This document shows, one piece after another, positions 53,823 through 62,172 of a DNA stretch of 64,000 nt. Source of the stretch: Zobellia russellii (lineage in GTDB: Bacteria; Bacteroidota; Bacteroidia; Flavobacteriales; Flavobacteriaceae); contig NZ_JACSOI010000002.1 in assembly GCF_018728565.1 (NCBI RefSeq), positions 248,001 to 312,000 on the forward strand. The letters are read 5' to 3'. The position numbers and the translations under genes are program-made. The notes beneath the pieces were generated by a model. That model saw only the letters and a list, made by a program, of their open reading frames with translations, had not been told where the DNA came from and ran no database searches. Position 1 is the first letter of the stretch; the number at the start of each line of letters is the position of its first letter.

Positions 53823-55187
53823 CTATCTTTGTTCAAATAAATGCTTTGGAAATTTATTTGATTTTTTTGCGGCTTCATTTTGTTCTACTTGAGCTTGTCT
53901 AATACTAACAGATTCTTTGAATTCCTTCGCTTCACTAGTTCTCACAAACTCAATATTCTTATCCAATATTTTATTGACCTCTTTCTCTATTTCATCTAAT
54001 GAAACTTTAAAGAACTCCTTTCTAAAATTTATTAAATTCACACTTCTCTCCTTAAAGACTTGATGTAGCTGATATTCAAGAGCAGGTGCATTTGTCGAGA
54101 ATATTAATGCATGAACATCGAATTTGAAAGGAACGGAAGAATCACCAAGCTCCTTTACTCTATCTAATGGCTCTAATCTACGTGTCAAACCAATTTTATA
54201 CATATTCTCTCCAAAGGACCCAATATTAGAAATAACATAAACATAACCCGATTTTGTTTGCTGAGCCATGGACAAAGCCCTTTCTTTCTGATGGCGCGCA
54301 ATACTAAGGTTAGTCTCTAAATCAGATATTTGACTCTGTAATTTAACAAGTTCTTCTCCGTCTACTAATCCCAAATCGTGCTTGGCTTTTTCTAATGCCT
54401 TCTGATACATAGCTTCTTCTTTTTCAGCTTTTCTTTTAGCTATGTTATAATCCCTTTGAGCTTTTTCTTCTTCTCTTATTCTTGCTCTTTCCTCCCGCTG
54501 CGCTTCTTTTTCTTCATACTTTTTAAGACTATATTCGTGAGTTAATTCCAGTTCCTTTTCCTTAAGATGCCAATACTCCTCATTGATTAAGATTTGATTC
54601 GACTTACCGAGCGCATTGATAGAATTTATTGATTTTAGTATTCTCACTTTTATATTCAATATATTATTCCATTTGACTTTAGAAATCAAAGCATCACATT
54701 CATTATTGAAAGCTCTTAACATCAATTTCATTTGACGATTAGTCATAGCCGTTCCCTTACTTGCGCTTCCTTCAACATACCACTGAGTATAGCAAGTAAT
54801 AGCAGTTTTGTTTGAAATCATTTCTTTCTGTAATGCCTTTACTTTATATATCTCTTCTTTATAGCTGTCAGCAGTTTCGAAATCAAAAATGGGTTCGTAA
54901 TGGCCATACGACATCAATTCTAACCGATTCTCGTATAATTCTGTCTCACTAACCAATTCATTATAAAGTTTCCTCCCCTTTTCATATCTAGTCTCAAGGG
55001 TTTCCATATTTGTTCTTAAAACCTGTAGCTCATTAGTAACAGTCTCAACTTCCTTCTTTAAGTCAATGATTTTTGAATATTTGGATAGTAAGGCCTGCCT
55101 CTCAGAATCACATTTATGTTTCTCCGACCTACATTTTTCCAAGTCACTAGTAACCTCCTCTAACTTTTTTTTATTGAACAAATCCAT
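53823..55187 (-). CDS. DUF4041 coiled-coil protein with GIY-YIG (T5orf172) domain
   Basis: A 454-aa protein. Residues 1-90 are a coiled coil, and ~90-210 contain the DUF4041 core (AITCYTQWYVEGSASKG and INEEYWHLKEKELELTHEY). A second long charged coiled coil (~210-310) is rich in Glu/Arg/Lys. Residues ~316-405 form a GIY-YIG domain of the T5orf172/MUG113 type: GYVYVISNIGSFGENMYKIGLTRRLEP, with Tyr pairs and the downstream Arg and Glu. GIY-YIG domains are nucleases; DUF4041 relatives are common in phages and mobile or defence loci. It lies convergent with the tRNA pair in an AT-rich stretch, which suggests horizontal acquisition. No methyltransferase or integrase is nearby. Confidence 0.88.
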   Translation of the reverse strand: MDLFNKKKLEEVTSDLEKCRSEKHKCDSERQALLSKYSKIIDLKKEVETVTNELQVLRTNMETLETRYEKGRKLYNELVSETELYENRLELMSYGHYEPIFDFETADSYKEEIYKVKALQKEMISNKTAITCYTQWYVEGSASKGTAMTNRQMKLMLRAFNNECDALISKVKWNNILNIKVRILKSINSINALGKSNQILINEEYWHLKEKELELTHEYSLKKYEEKEAQREERARIREEEKAQRDYNIAKRKAEKEEAMYQKALEKAKHDLGLVDGEELVKLQSQISDLETNLSIARHQKERALSMAQQTKSGYVYVISNIGSFGENMYKIGLTRRLEPLDRVKELGDSSVPFKFDVHALIFSTNAPALEYQLHQVFKERSVNLINFRKEFFKVSLDEIEKEVNKILDKNIEFVRTSEAKEFKESVSIRQAQVEQNEAAKKSNKFPKHLFEQR

Positions 55188-55652
55188 TTTTTCAGGTTAT
55201 TTATGAGTACTCTATAAATACAAAAGGGGGAACTAAAAATAAAGTTTATTACACTAATTTGAAAAAACCTATTGAATTATCTTCTCTGCTTATTTCGCCC
55301 AAAACCCTCCTCACTCTCGAAATGGATCAAAACTTATTCTTCCAATCGTTGATTCATCAGAATGAAACTGCATGATTAAAAAACGATAGCAACCTTACCA
55401 TCATAATTGTAAGATTGTTTCTTACAAAACAATTACGTCATAAATTCTTATATTTTTCACAAATCCATTGTATTTATTATTCTTCACATTATTTCGGTTT
55501 CTTAGGATTCCCCATAAAACAACTACAAGTATATTGAAATACCTTACATTTTAAGTAAGATAGTAACCCATTTGGACTACAATAACAAAACCTTAACACC
55601 ATATACTTGCGATAGCTATCTATTATGATATGTTACAAGCTAAATAAATTTT
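55188..55652. other. AT-rich 465-bp intergenic region
   Basis: It is very AT-rich with no ORF above 60 codons. It probably holds the promoter of the DUF4041 gene. A TTGTAAG (55407-55413) / CTTACAA (55421-55427) inverted repeat with a 7-nt gap is present, and related CTTAC/GTAAG copies lie near 55543-55560. No tRNA-like remnant or att repeat was seen. Confidence 0.5.
55407..55427. repeat. Inverted repeat in the AT-rich region
   Basis: TTGTAAG and CTTACAA form a perfect 7-bp inverted repeat with a 7-nt gap. A partial copy occurs about 120 bp on. It is a possible regulator site or hairpin. Confidence 0.35.
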
Positions 55653-55844
55653 ATGAGGCTATTATATATCAGAAGAAAAACAAAAACAGAAAAGCACTAT
55701 AGCGCGAAAATGGGGCCCTTAACCACAAGGGTAACTTCCATTAAGCGCTACTTTTTAGGGCTACCTATCAACACCCTTCAGAAATACCGTAAAACCTATT
55801 ACGGAAAAATAAAGAACTATGATGAATGTCAACTCTTTATCTAA
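55653..55844 (+). CDS. Small basic unknown protein
   Basis: A possible 63-aa ORF (an internal ATG at 55710 would give 44 aa). The product is basic and rich in Tyr, with FLGLPINTLQKYRKTYYGK in the C-terminal half. No family recognised. It stands in AT-rich DNA before proC and ends 57 bp upstream of it. It may be a real small gene or a chance ORF. Confidence 0.4.
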   Translation: MRLLYIRRKTKTEKHYSAKMGPLTTRVTSIKRYFLGLPINTLQKYRKTYYGKIKNYDECQLFI

Positions 55845-55900
55845 AACCAACCTCAACACTTTACTTTAAATATTCAATAGTAATCTTTTAAAACAAATTC

Positions 55901-56716
55901 ATGAAAGTACTAGTAATCGGAGCCGGAAATATGGGATTGACCTATGCAGAAGGCATGTCTAAATCTAAATTGCTCAAAAAAAAGAACATTATGGTATTGG
56001 ACAGTTCCGAAGAGAAACTGAAAGAACTGAATGAAATAGCGCATTTTGACGCTTTTAAAACCTTAGAGGAATGTGTACCGCAAGCGGATATTATTTTCAT
56101 TGCCGTAAAGCCGTACCATGCCACAAAATTGTTCGAGACCATAAAGCCTATGGTCAATTCGGAACAGATTTTAATCTCCATCATGGCAGGTATTACCATA
56201 GAAACCATGAAAGAGCAATCCGGCTTAAGTAAGATTGTACGCGCCATGCCCAACTTGCCGGCCAAAATTGGAAAAGGACTTACCTCCTACACCTCTTCAA
56301 GCGAGGTTTCACGAATTGAACTTTTAACCGTAGAAAGTCTCTTGGACACTACGGGCAAATCTATCCGTGTAAGCGATGAGAACTTTATTGATGCCTCTAC
56401 CGGAATTTCCGGAAGTGGCCCTGCCTATGTGTTCTATTTTATGCAGAGTATGATGGAGGCGGCGCTACAAATGGGCTTTTCCAAAAAAGTATCCACTGTT
56501 TTGGTGAGCGAAACCTTTACGGGCGCCATTGAACTTTTTAACCAGAACAACCTAAGTCCTAATTCTTGGATGGACCGCGTAGCTAGTAAAGGTGGCACAA
56601 CGCAGGCCGCTCTAGATTCTATGGATGACAATAATGTAAGTGAACTTATAAAAGAAGCGGCATTCGCGGCTTTTGACCGTGCTGTTGAACTTGGTAAAGA
56701 AGAACATTATGCATAA
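55901..56716 (+). CDS. proC: Pyrroline-5-carboxylate reductase
   Basis: A 271-aa NAD(P)H enzyme for the last step of proline synthesis. The Rossmann loop VIGAGNMGLTYAEG lies near 4-17, and IFIAVKPYH near 66-74. The C-terminal substrate part GISGSGPAYVFYFMQ is near 168-182 and VASKGGTTQAALD near 226-238. The length is normal. Its stop overlaps the proB start (8-bp overlap ATGCATAA). Confidence 0.96.
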   Translation: MKVLVIGAGNMGLTYAEGMSKSKLLKKKNIMVLDSSEEKLKELNEIAHFDAFKTLEECVPQADIIFIAVKPYHATKLFETIKPMVNSEQILISIMAGITIETMKEQSGLSKIVRAMPNLPAKIGKGLTSYTSSSEVSRIELLTVESLLDTTGKSIRVSDENFIDASTGISGSGPAYVFYFMQSMMEAALQMGFSKKVSTVLVSETFTGAIELFNQNNLSPNSWMDRVASKGGTTQAALDSMDDNNVSELIKEAAFAAFDRAVELGKEEHYA

Positions 56717-57494
56717 GGAACTTATAGTAATAAAAGTTGGCACCAACGTAATGACCAATAAGGACAACCGTATTGTACGGCCGGTCTTGCGCAGGTTGGT
56801 AGAACAGATTGCGGAACTCTATGAGCGGGGCATTATTACCATTTTGGTTTCGTCCGGATCGGTAATTGCCGGAAAGGAAGTTTTGGGCAATTCCAGTATT
56901 GAGAACGATACGCAAAGACGACAGGTATATTCCGCCATTGGCCAGCCTAGAATGATGCGGTTGTACTACAACATATTCCATGATTACGGTATGAAATGTG
57001 CTCAAGTACTTCCCACCAAACGCGATTTTAGTCCAGGTGTACACCGCCAGAATATGATTAAATGTTGCGAAGGATTGCTTTCGGAAGGGGTAATACCTAT
57101 TGCCAATGAAGATGATGCTGTGTCCGTTACCATGTCCATGTTTTCAGATAACGATGAGTTGGCCAGTTTGATAGCTCAACTAATGAATGCCGATAAACTT
57201 ATTATCCTAACCGATATTGACGGACTTTACACGGGGCACCCAAATGCTGATGACAGTGACCTTATTTCACATGTAGGACCAGAGGACGATTTCAACAAAT
57301 ACATAAAAGACAGTAATAAAGCTGCTGGCGAAGGACGCGGCGGTATGGGGTCCAAACTGGATTACGCCCAACAAGCGGCAGCCAATAGCATACCTACTTA
57401 TATTGCTAACGGTAAAAAAGACCGTACGATAATAGATATTATAGACGGAAAAGATGTGGGCACTAGAGTTGCCCTAGAAAAACAAGAAGCATAA
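56709..57494 (+). CDS. proB: Glutamate 5-kinase, short form without PUA domain
   Basis: A 261-aa amino acid kinase that phosphorylates glutamate to start proline synthesis. The core motifs are VIKVGTNVMT near 6-15, LVSSGSVIAGKEVL near 45-58, VPIANEDDAV-like IPIANEDDAVSV near 128-139, and GRGGMGSKLDYAQQAA near 205-220. The C-terminal PUA domain of the E. coli enzyme is absent, giving the short form. The ATG at 56709 overlaps the proC end, so translation is coupled; an upstream start at 56673 would lie inside proC. Confidence 0.95.
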   Translation: MHKELIVIKVGTNVMTNKDNRIVRPVLRRLVEQIAELYERGIITILVSSGSVIAGKEVLGNSSIENDTQRRQVYSAIGQPRMMRLYYNIFHDYGMKCAQVLPTKRDFSPGVHRQNMIKCCEGLLSEGVIPIANEDDAVSVTMSMFSDNDELASLIAQLMNADKLIILTDIDGLYTGHPNADDSDLISHVGPEDDFNKYIKDSNKAAGEGRGGMGSKLDYAQQAAANSIPTYIANGKKDRTIIDIIDGKDVGTRVALEKQEA

Positions 57495-58694
57495 ATGAAA
57501 CTACTTACAACAGATATAAAGAACAACGTATTGGATTCTATGGTCCGTATTCTGAACGAAAACCGGACAGAATTGCTCCAAGCCAATACAAAGGACTTAG
57601 ACCTTTTTAATAAAGATGACCAGGCACTCTATGAGCGTCTGATAGTTGATGACAAAAAAATTGACGAGATGATCGCTGCCGTAAACAAGGTGCGCTCGCA
57701 AGAAGATCCAGTTGGCAAAGAAATTTCAACTCAGGATTTACCTAACGGACTTCACGTAACCAATAAAACGGCTCCATTTGGCACCATTATGATCATTTAC
57801 GAATCCCGACCGGACGTAACCATCGAAGCTGCCGTTCTTGCTTTTAAAGCGAACAATACCATCCTGCTAAAAGGAGGTAAAGAAGCGTTGCACAGCAATA
57901 CGGTCCTTGTTGATTTTTGGCATCGGGCACTAGAGGAAAACAATTTACCCACGGATTATATTCAACTATTGAACATGAACCGTAAAGAAACCCAAGCCTT
58001 TTTAAAAAATCCTGAACAAAAGTTAGACTTAATTGTACCCAGAGGTGGTGAAAAATTGATTGCTTTTGTAAAAGAACATGCCAAATGTGCTGTTCTAGTA
58101 AGCGGGAGAGGCAATAATTTTCTATATGTTGATGAAAATGCGGATTGGGAGATGAGCCTGAAAGTAATATTGAATGCAAAGACCGCAAAGATATCTGCAT
58201 GTAACGCATTGGATAAGATTTTGATTCATACTGATATTGAGGATTACTCGCAGAAAATGGTGGACTTGGCAAATATTCTCAAAACCAATGGTGTAAGTCT
58301 TTTGGTTGATGAAGATGCCAAAAAGGTTCTAAAGGACGAACCTCTAATTCCCGACCCATCCGTTTGGAAAGAAGAGTTTCTAGCCATGAAATGTTGTATA
58401 GGTACGGTCAACAAAACAGATGAGGCCATAGCAACCATAAACGAGCATTCCGGCGGGCATTCGGCCACAATTATGACCACAAACAAGGATACGGCCCAGC
58501 ATTTTATGGAACAGGTAGATTGTGCTGCGGTCTACCAAAATGCTTCCACTCGCTTCACGGATGGCGGCCAAATGGGCGTTGGGGCCGAGTTGGCCATTAG
58601 CACGGACAAATTGCATCACCGTGGGCCTTTGGGATTAAATGAACTTGTAACCAACAAGTACTACATTTTTGGCGAAGGTCAGATCAGAGCGTAA
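57495..58694 (+). CDS. proA: Gamma-glutamyl phosphate reductase
   Basis: A 399-aa aldehyde-dehydrogenase-fold enzyme that reduces glutamyl phosphate to glutamate semialdehyde. It shows ARGTIMIIYESRPDVTIEA-like GTIMIIYESRPDVTIEAA near 96-113, NTILLKGGKEALHSN, IVPRGG, and VDCAAVYQNASTRFTDG with TDGGQMGVGAELAIST near 353-368. The ATG directly follows the proB stop with no gap. The catalytic Cys is expected near KISACNALDKIL (~C235). Confidence 0.97.
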   Translation: MKLLTTDIKNNVLDSMVRILNENRTELLQANTKDLDLFNKDDQALYERLIVDDKKIDEMIAAVNKVRSQEDPVGKEISTQDLPNGLHVTNKTAPFGTIMIIYESRPDVTIEAAVLAFKANNTILLKGGKEALHSNTVLVDFWHRALEENNLPTDYIQLLNMNRKETQAFLKNPEQKLDLIVPRGGEKLIAFVKEHAKCAVLVSGRGNNFLYVDENADWEMSLKVILNAKTAKISACNALDKILIHTDIEDYSQKMVDLANILKTNGVSLLVDEDAKKVLKDEPLIPDPSVWKEEFLAMKCCIGTVNKTDEAIATINEHSGGHSATIMTTNKDTAQHFMEQVDCAAVYQNASTRFTDGGQMGVGAELAISTDKLHHRGPLGLNELVTNKYYIFGEGQIRA

Positions 58695-58725
58695 ATACAA
58701 TAAAAAACACAAATCAAATAGATAA

Positions 58726-59571
58726 ATGTTCGATACCCTAGAGAAAATTAATGGGGCCACCTTACAACATGGTCGCGCACATAATCGCGTATACCTTATG
58801 GATACGGAACAGTACAACTGGGATTTGCTAATAGAGAACATGAAAACCATAGCGCATAAAAAGGAATACGATAAAATTCTGAGTCGAGTTCCAGAAGAGG
58901 CTATTGATGTTTTTAAATCTAAGGGATATACTGTAGAGGCTAAAATACCTAAACTATACAACGGAGAGCAAGCCGGTTATTTTTTAGCCGATTACCTCAG
59001 TACCGAACGTGCCAACAGCCCTAGTCAGGTAAAGAAAACCATTACTTCGGTAAAGACAATTGCTCTCGCGGCCAATAGTTCTTCGGAAGATGCGTTCTTT
59101 GCTTTGCCTGATCATCTTGAGATACGTAAACTTGGTGAAAAAGATTTACCGTCTATCATTCGTTTGCACGAAATGGCATTTCAGTCCTATCCGTTTCCCA
59201 TTCATGATCCAGAGTATCTAAAGCAGCTACTACATGAAAACCATGAATTTTATGGCCTCTTTGAAAATGATGCTCTTTTGGTTTCCGCTATCCTAAAAAT
59301 TCAGGAGAATGAATCTAGCGTAGAAATCATGGATTTTGCCACACATCCCAATTATAACGGGCAAAATCTGAACTACTATTTAGTTCAAGAGATTAAGCAA
59401 CGTGTTTCAAGCAACAAGTACAAAACTTTATACGCTTTGGTTCGTGCTACCTCATATGGTCTAAACATTACCTTTAGTAAACACGGTTTTATTCTTGGTG
59501 GTACCTTGATGAACAATACTGTAATTAGGGGAAACTTAGAAAGTATGAATGTTTGGTATTGTAATTTATAG
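58726..59571 (+). CDS. ablB: Putative beta-lysine N-acetyltransferase
   Basis: A 281-aa GNAT family protein. The N-terminal half resembles AblB: HGRAHNRVYLMDTEQYNWD near 15-33, YDKILSRVPEEAIDVFKSKGY near 48-68 and AKIPKLYNGEQAGYFLADYLS near 73-93. The C-terminal GNAT fold has EIRKLGEKDLPSIIRLHEM and VEIMDFATHPNYNGQNLNYYLV, the latter near the acetyl-CoA loop. AblB acetylates beta-lysine to N-epsilon-acetyl-beta-lysine, a compatible solute; the partner lysine 2,3-aminomutase (AblA) is not in this window. It is 31 bp after proA, before the only terminator, so it is likely part of the proline operon. Confidence 0.75.
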   Translation: MFDTLEKINGATLQHGRAHNRVYLMDTEQYNWDLLIENMKTIAHKKEYDKILSRVPEEAIDVFKSKGYTVEAKIPKLYNGEQAGYFLADYLSTERANSPSQVKKTITSVKTIALAANSSSEDAFFALPDHLEIRKLGEKDLPSIIRLHEMAFQSYPFPIHDPEYLKQLLHENHEFYGLFENDALLVSAILKIQENESSVEIMDFATHPNYNGQNLNYYLVQEIKQRVSSNKYKTLYALVRATSYGLNITFSKHGFILGGTLMNNTVIRGNLESMNVWYCNL

Positions 59572-59600
59572 ACTCCGTTAGTCTTTAAATAATTGTAACA

Positions 59601-59640
59601 GGCCGACTTAAAATTGATTAAGTCGGCCTCTCTAATTTTA
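59601..59640 (+). terminator. Terminator of the proC-proB-proA-ablB operon
   Basis: GGCCGACTTAA (59601-59611) pairs perfectly with TTAAGTCGGCC (59618-59628), followed by a T-rich but interrupted tail. Confidence 0.8.
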
Positions 59641-59863
59641 GAAAATATGACACCCTAGCTCTGCTCCATGAATTCTAAAATAATAGTCTCGTCAAAATAC
59701 ATTATTCCTAAATACCACATACTATAATAAACAAAATCCTACCACTCATCGAAATAATCAATGTAACTCATAATTTTTAACGTTATCCTCTATACCTCGA
59801 AATCATAATATTAACAATATTAGGCTAAGATTAGTTTTAGCCTTCATCTTAATTTATAGCAAT

Positions 59864-60160
59864 ATGGCCTCGAACTCTACACAAACATCAATCAATTTAC
59901 TACACCCCAAATTTGAGCACCCAACGGAAAAGTTGATTGCAAAGCTTCAACAAATAAAACTCAGGTTTCAATCTAATTATTATGGTAATTCCGATGGCAG
60001 AAAGTATGAGACAGCCCGTAATTTTAATATTAAATTGAGCAACATTATTTTTGAGGCAAATACATTGGCCTCAAAGCTAGATTTAATTCCCAAAAGAGGG
60101 TATCTAAGCATACAATCGGAAATTCAACAACTAGAAAAGGATTTGAACGAGCTTATTTAA
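59864..60160 (+). CDS. Unknown 98-aa helical protein
   Basis: A soluble 98-aa protein of unknown family. It reads as amphipathic helices (ARNFNIKLSNIIFEANTLASKL, SIQSEIQQLEKDLNELI) with no signal peptide or membrane segment. It stands alone after a 292-bp AT-rich gap and has a terminator directly after it (60159-60186). The terminator and coding pattern support a real gene. Confidence 0.6.
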   Translation: MASNSTQTSINLLHPKFEHPTEKLIAKLQQIKLRFQSNYYGNSDGRKYETARNFNIKLSNIIFEANTLASKLDLIPKRGYLSIQSEIQQLEKDLNELI

Positions 60161-60187
60161 AAGAAAGCGCTCCTAGGCTTTCTTTTG
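60159..60187 (+). terminator. Terminator
   Basis: AAAAGAAAGC (60159-60168) pairs perfectly with GCTTTCTTTT (60177-60186). It overlaps the stop codon of the 98-aa gene. Confidence 0.8.
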
Positions 60188-60216
60188 CCTATATTTATAT
60201 CATACTTAATATCTAT

Positions 60217-60852
60217 ATGAGAAAAAGGCTCTACAAAATTGGTGGATTACTTATTATAGTCCTTTTTCTCTTTATCCTGTTATGTGACTACATAATAAGT
60301 TCATCTGCAGAAGGTAAGACCTTTTCGGATTCAAATGAAATCACGAAAAACAGGGTGGGGTTGGTACTAGGAACTTCTAAAAAATTGATTGGAGGTCTTC
60401 CCAACCCGTACTATACTTACCGCATAAAAGCTACGGTTGAGCTTTATAATGCCCAAAAAATTGACTTTGTATTGGTAAGCGGCGATAACGGTACTCGCTA
60501 TTACAACGAACCCAATACGTTCAAAAAAGATTTAATGGCTAATGGAATACCTCCTGAAAAAATATTTCTGGACTTTGCCGGATTTAGAACTTTGGATTCC
60601 ATGGTTCGTGCCAAAGAAGTATTCGGATTAGACAACGTTACTGTTATATCTCAAGAATTCCACAACCAAAGAGCCATTTACTTGGCCGAGAAAAAGGGGT
60701 TAAAGGCTATTGGCTACAACGCAACAGGCATTAGTGGCAAAGAAGGTCTAAAGGTTCAGCTACGGGAATATTTAGCGCGAGTTAAGGTATTTCTAGATTT
60801 ACTTTTCAACACACAACCCAAGTTTTTTGGCGAACGTGTTGAAATAAAATAA
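60217..60852 (+). CDS. SanA/DUF218 family envelope protein
   Basis: A 211-aa YdcF/SanA-type protein. An N-terminal membrane anchor (GGLLIIVLFLFILLCDYII) precedes the DUF218 core: VGLVLGTSKKLIGGLPNPYY near 48-67, FVLVSGDNGTRYYNEP near 87-102, DFAGFRTLDSMVRAKEVF near 119-136 and VISQEFHNQRAIYLAEKKG near 142-160. E. coli SanA affects the vancomycin barrier and envelope integrity; the enzymatic role is unknown. Confidence 0.9.
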   Translation: MRKRLYKIGGLLIIVLFLFILLCDYIISSSAEGKTFSDSNEITKNRVGLVLGTSKKLIGGLPNPYYTYRIKATVELYNAQKIDFVLVSGDNGTRYYNEPNTFKKDLMANGIPPEKIFLDFAGFRTLDSMVRAKEVFGLDNVTVISQEFHNQRAIYLAEKKGLKAIGYNATGISGKEGLKVQLREYLARVKVFLDLLFNTQPKFFGERVEIK

Positions 60853-60903
60853 ACCTCCCTTTCGTTTAAAAAACCTATTTTGGTTGCCTAAATTCATTTT
60901 AAG

Positions 60904-62157
60904 GTGTCAAAATTAAAAGTGCTTCTAAACAACCTCGGACCCGGACTACTTTTCGCCAGTATGGCAATAGGAACATCTCACTTGGTTCTTTCTACAAAAG
61001 CTGGCGCCCAATACGGATGGGTAATGGCGATTCCTATCATCTTGGCCAACATTTTTAAATATCCATTTTTTGAGTTTGGGGTGCGCTACACCAATGTTAC
61101 AGGAAAAACGCTTACGGAAGGTTACCTCAACCGAGGTAGAGGTTATTTGTGGTTTTATGCCATTATTAACCTAATAACCACTTTTACCATTCTAGCAGCC
61201 TTATATACGGTAACCGCTGGGTTGTTCATTAATCTTTTTCAGATATCTGAAACTTACATTAATTATATATCTCTTGCCCTTTTTGCTTTTATAAGTCTCC
61301 TACTTATTATTGGCAAATATAGATTTATGGAGATATCCCTAAAGTTTGTGGTCTCCATTTTATTCCTTGCCCTTTTGGTCACAACCATTGTTGTTCTGCT
61401 GAAAGGCCCCGTAATACCGGTTTCAGACTTTACCTCACCACCAATTTTTGATAGCACGGGAATTCTTTTTCTAATTAGTTTAATGGGGTGGATGCCCACT
61501 ACAGTAGAGGCTTCTAGCTGGGTAAGCCTATGGAGTGTAGAAAAATGGAAGACCCAACCCAAACCTTCCTTAAGGGAATCTCTACAGGAATTTAAGGTGG
61601 GGTATTTTACAACATCGTTATTGGCAATTTTCTTTCTGATAATCGGATGTATGACCCTCTATGGTACCAACACTGCGTTAAGCGGAAATGCAGTAACCTT
61701 CGCGGATCAAATCGTACAATTATTCACCACCCACATTGGACCATGGGCCTATATTCTAATTGCCATATCTGCCTTCGCAACCATGTTCAGTACATGTATG
61801 ACGGCACATGACGCCTTGGCCAGGGTTAGCCTAGATATAATAGACCTGCTATTTTCTAACTTGAAATTGTCTGGAAATAAACGGATTTTCGCATTTGGCG
61901 TACTTGCCTTGGCATGTGTAAACTTTACCGTTGTAAGCGTCTTTAAATCCAACATGGGGCAATTAGTGGCCTTGGCAACTTTTGTTTCCTTTGTTGTAGC
62001 ACCTATTGTAGGGTATATGAATTTAAAAAATGTAATGAGCGAAGAAATACCGGAAGCCAACAAACCGAATAAACCATTGCAACTACTGACCTACTTAGGT
62101 ATTCTCTTTCTATCGCTCTTTTCCGTATACTACTTTTATATTGTAGTCTTCAATTAA
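60904..62157 (+). CDS. Nramp-related transporter without canonical metal motifs
   Basis: A 417-aa protein with about 11 membrane helices and the Nramp fold. The helix-1 motif is GPGLLFASMAIGTSHL near 12-27, where classical Nramp has DPGN. The helix-6 motif reads GWMPTTVEASSW near 197-208 instead of MPH. The two residues that bind Mn/Fe are therefore not conserved, so the substrate is uncertain (other cation, or non-metal). The GTG at 60904 is the start, as the frame aligns directly with MSKLKVLLNNLGPG. It lies 51 bp after the SanA gene. Confidence 0.85.
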   Translation: MSKLKVLLNNLGPGLLFASMAIGTSHLVLSTKAGAQYGWVMAIPIILANIFKYPFFEFGVRYTNVTGKTLTEGYLNRGRGYLWFYAIINLITTFTILAALYTVTAGLFINLFQISETYINYISLALFAFISLLLIIGKYRFMEISLKFVVSILFLALLVTTIVVLLKGPVIPVSDFTSPPIFDSTGILFLISLMGWMPTTVEASSWVSLWSVEKWKTQPKPSLRESLQEFKVGYFTTSLLAIFFLIIGCMTLYGTNTALSGNAVTFADQIVQLFTTHIGPWAYILIAISAFATMFSTCMTAHDALARVSLDIIDLLFSNLKLSGNKRIFAFGVLALACVNFTVVSVFKSNMGQLVALATFVSFVVAPIVGYMNLKNVMSEEIPEANKPNKPLQLLTYLGILFLSLFSVYYFYIVVFN

Positions 62158-62172
62158 CCGTAGTAACCAAGC

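Noticed and set aside
53574-55900. Possible integrated element using the tRNA-Leu 3' end as attachment site
   Set aside because: No second copy of the tRNA 3' end and no integrase were seen up to proC, so an element boundary cannot be supported.
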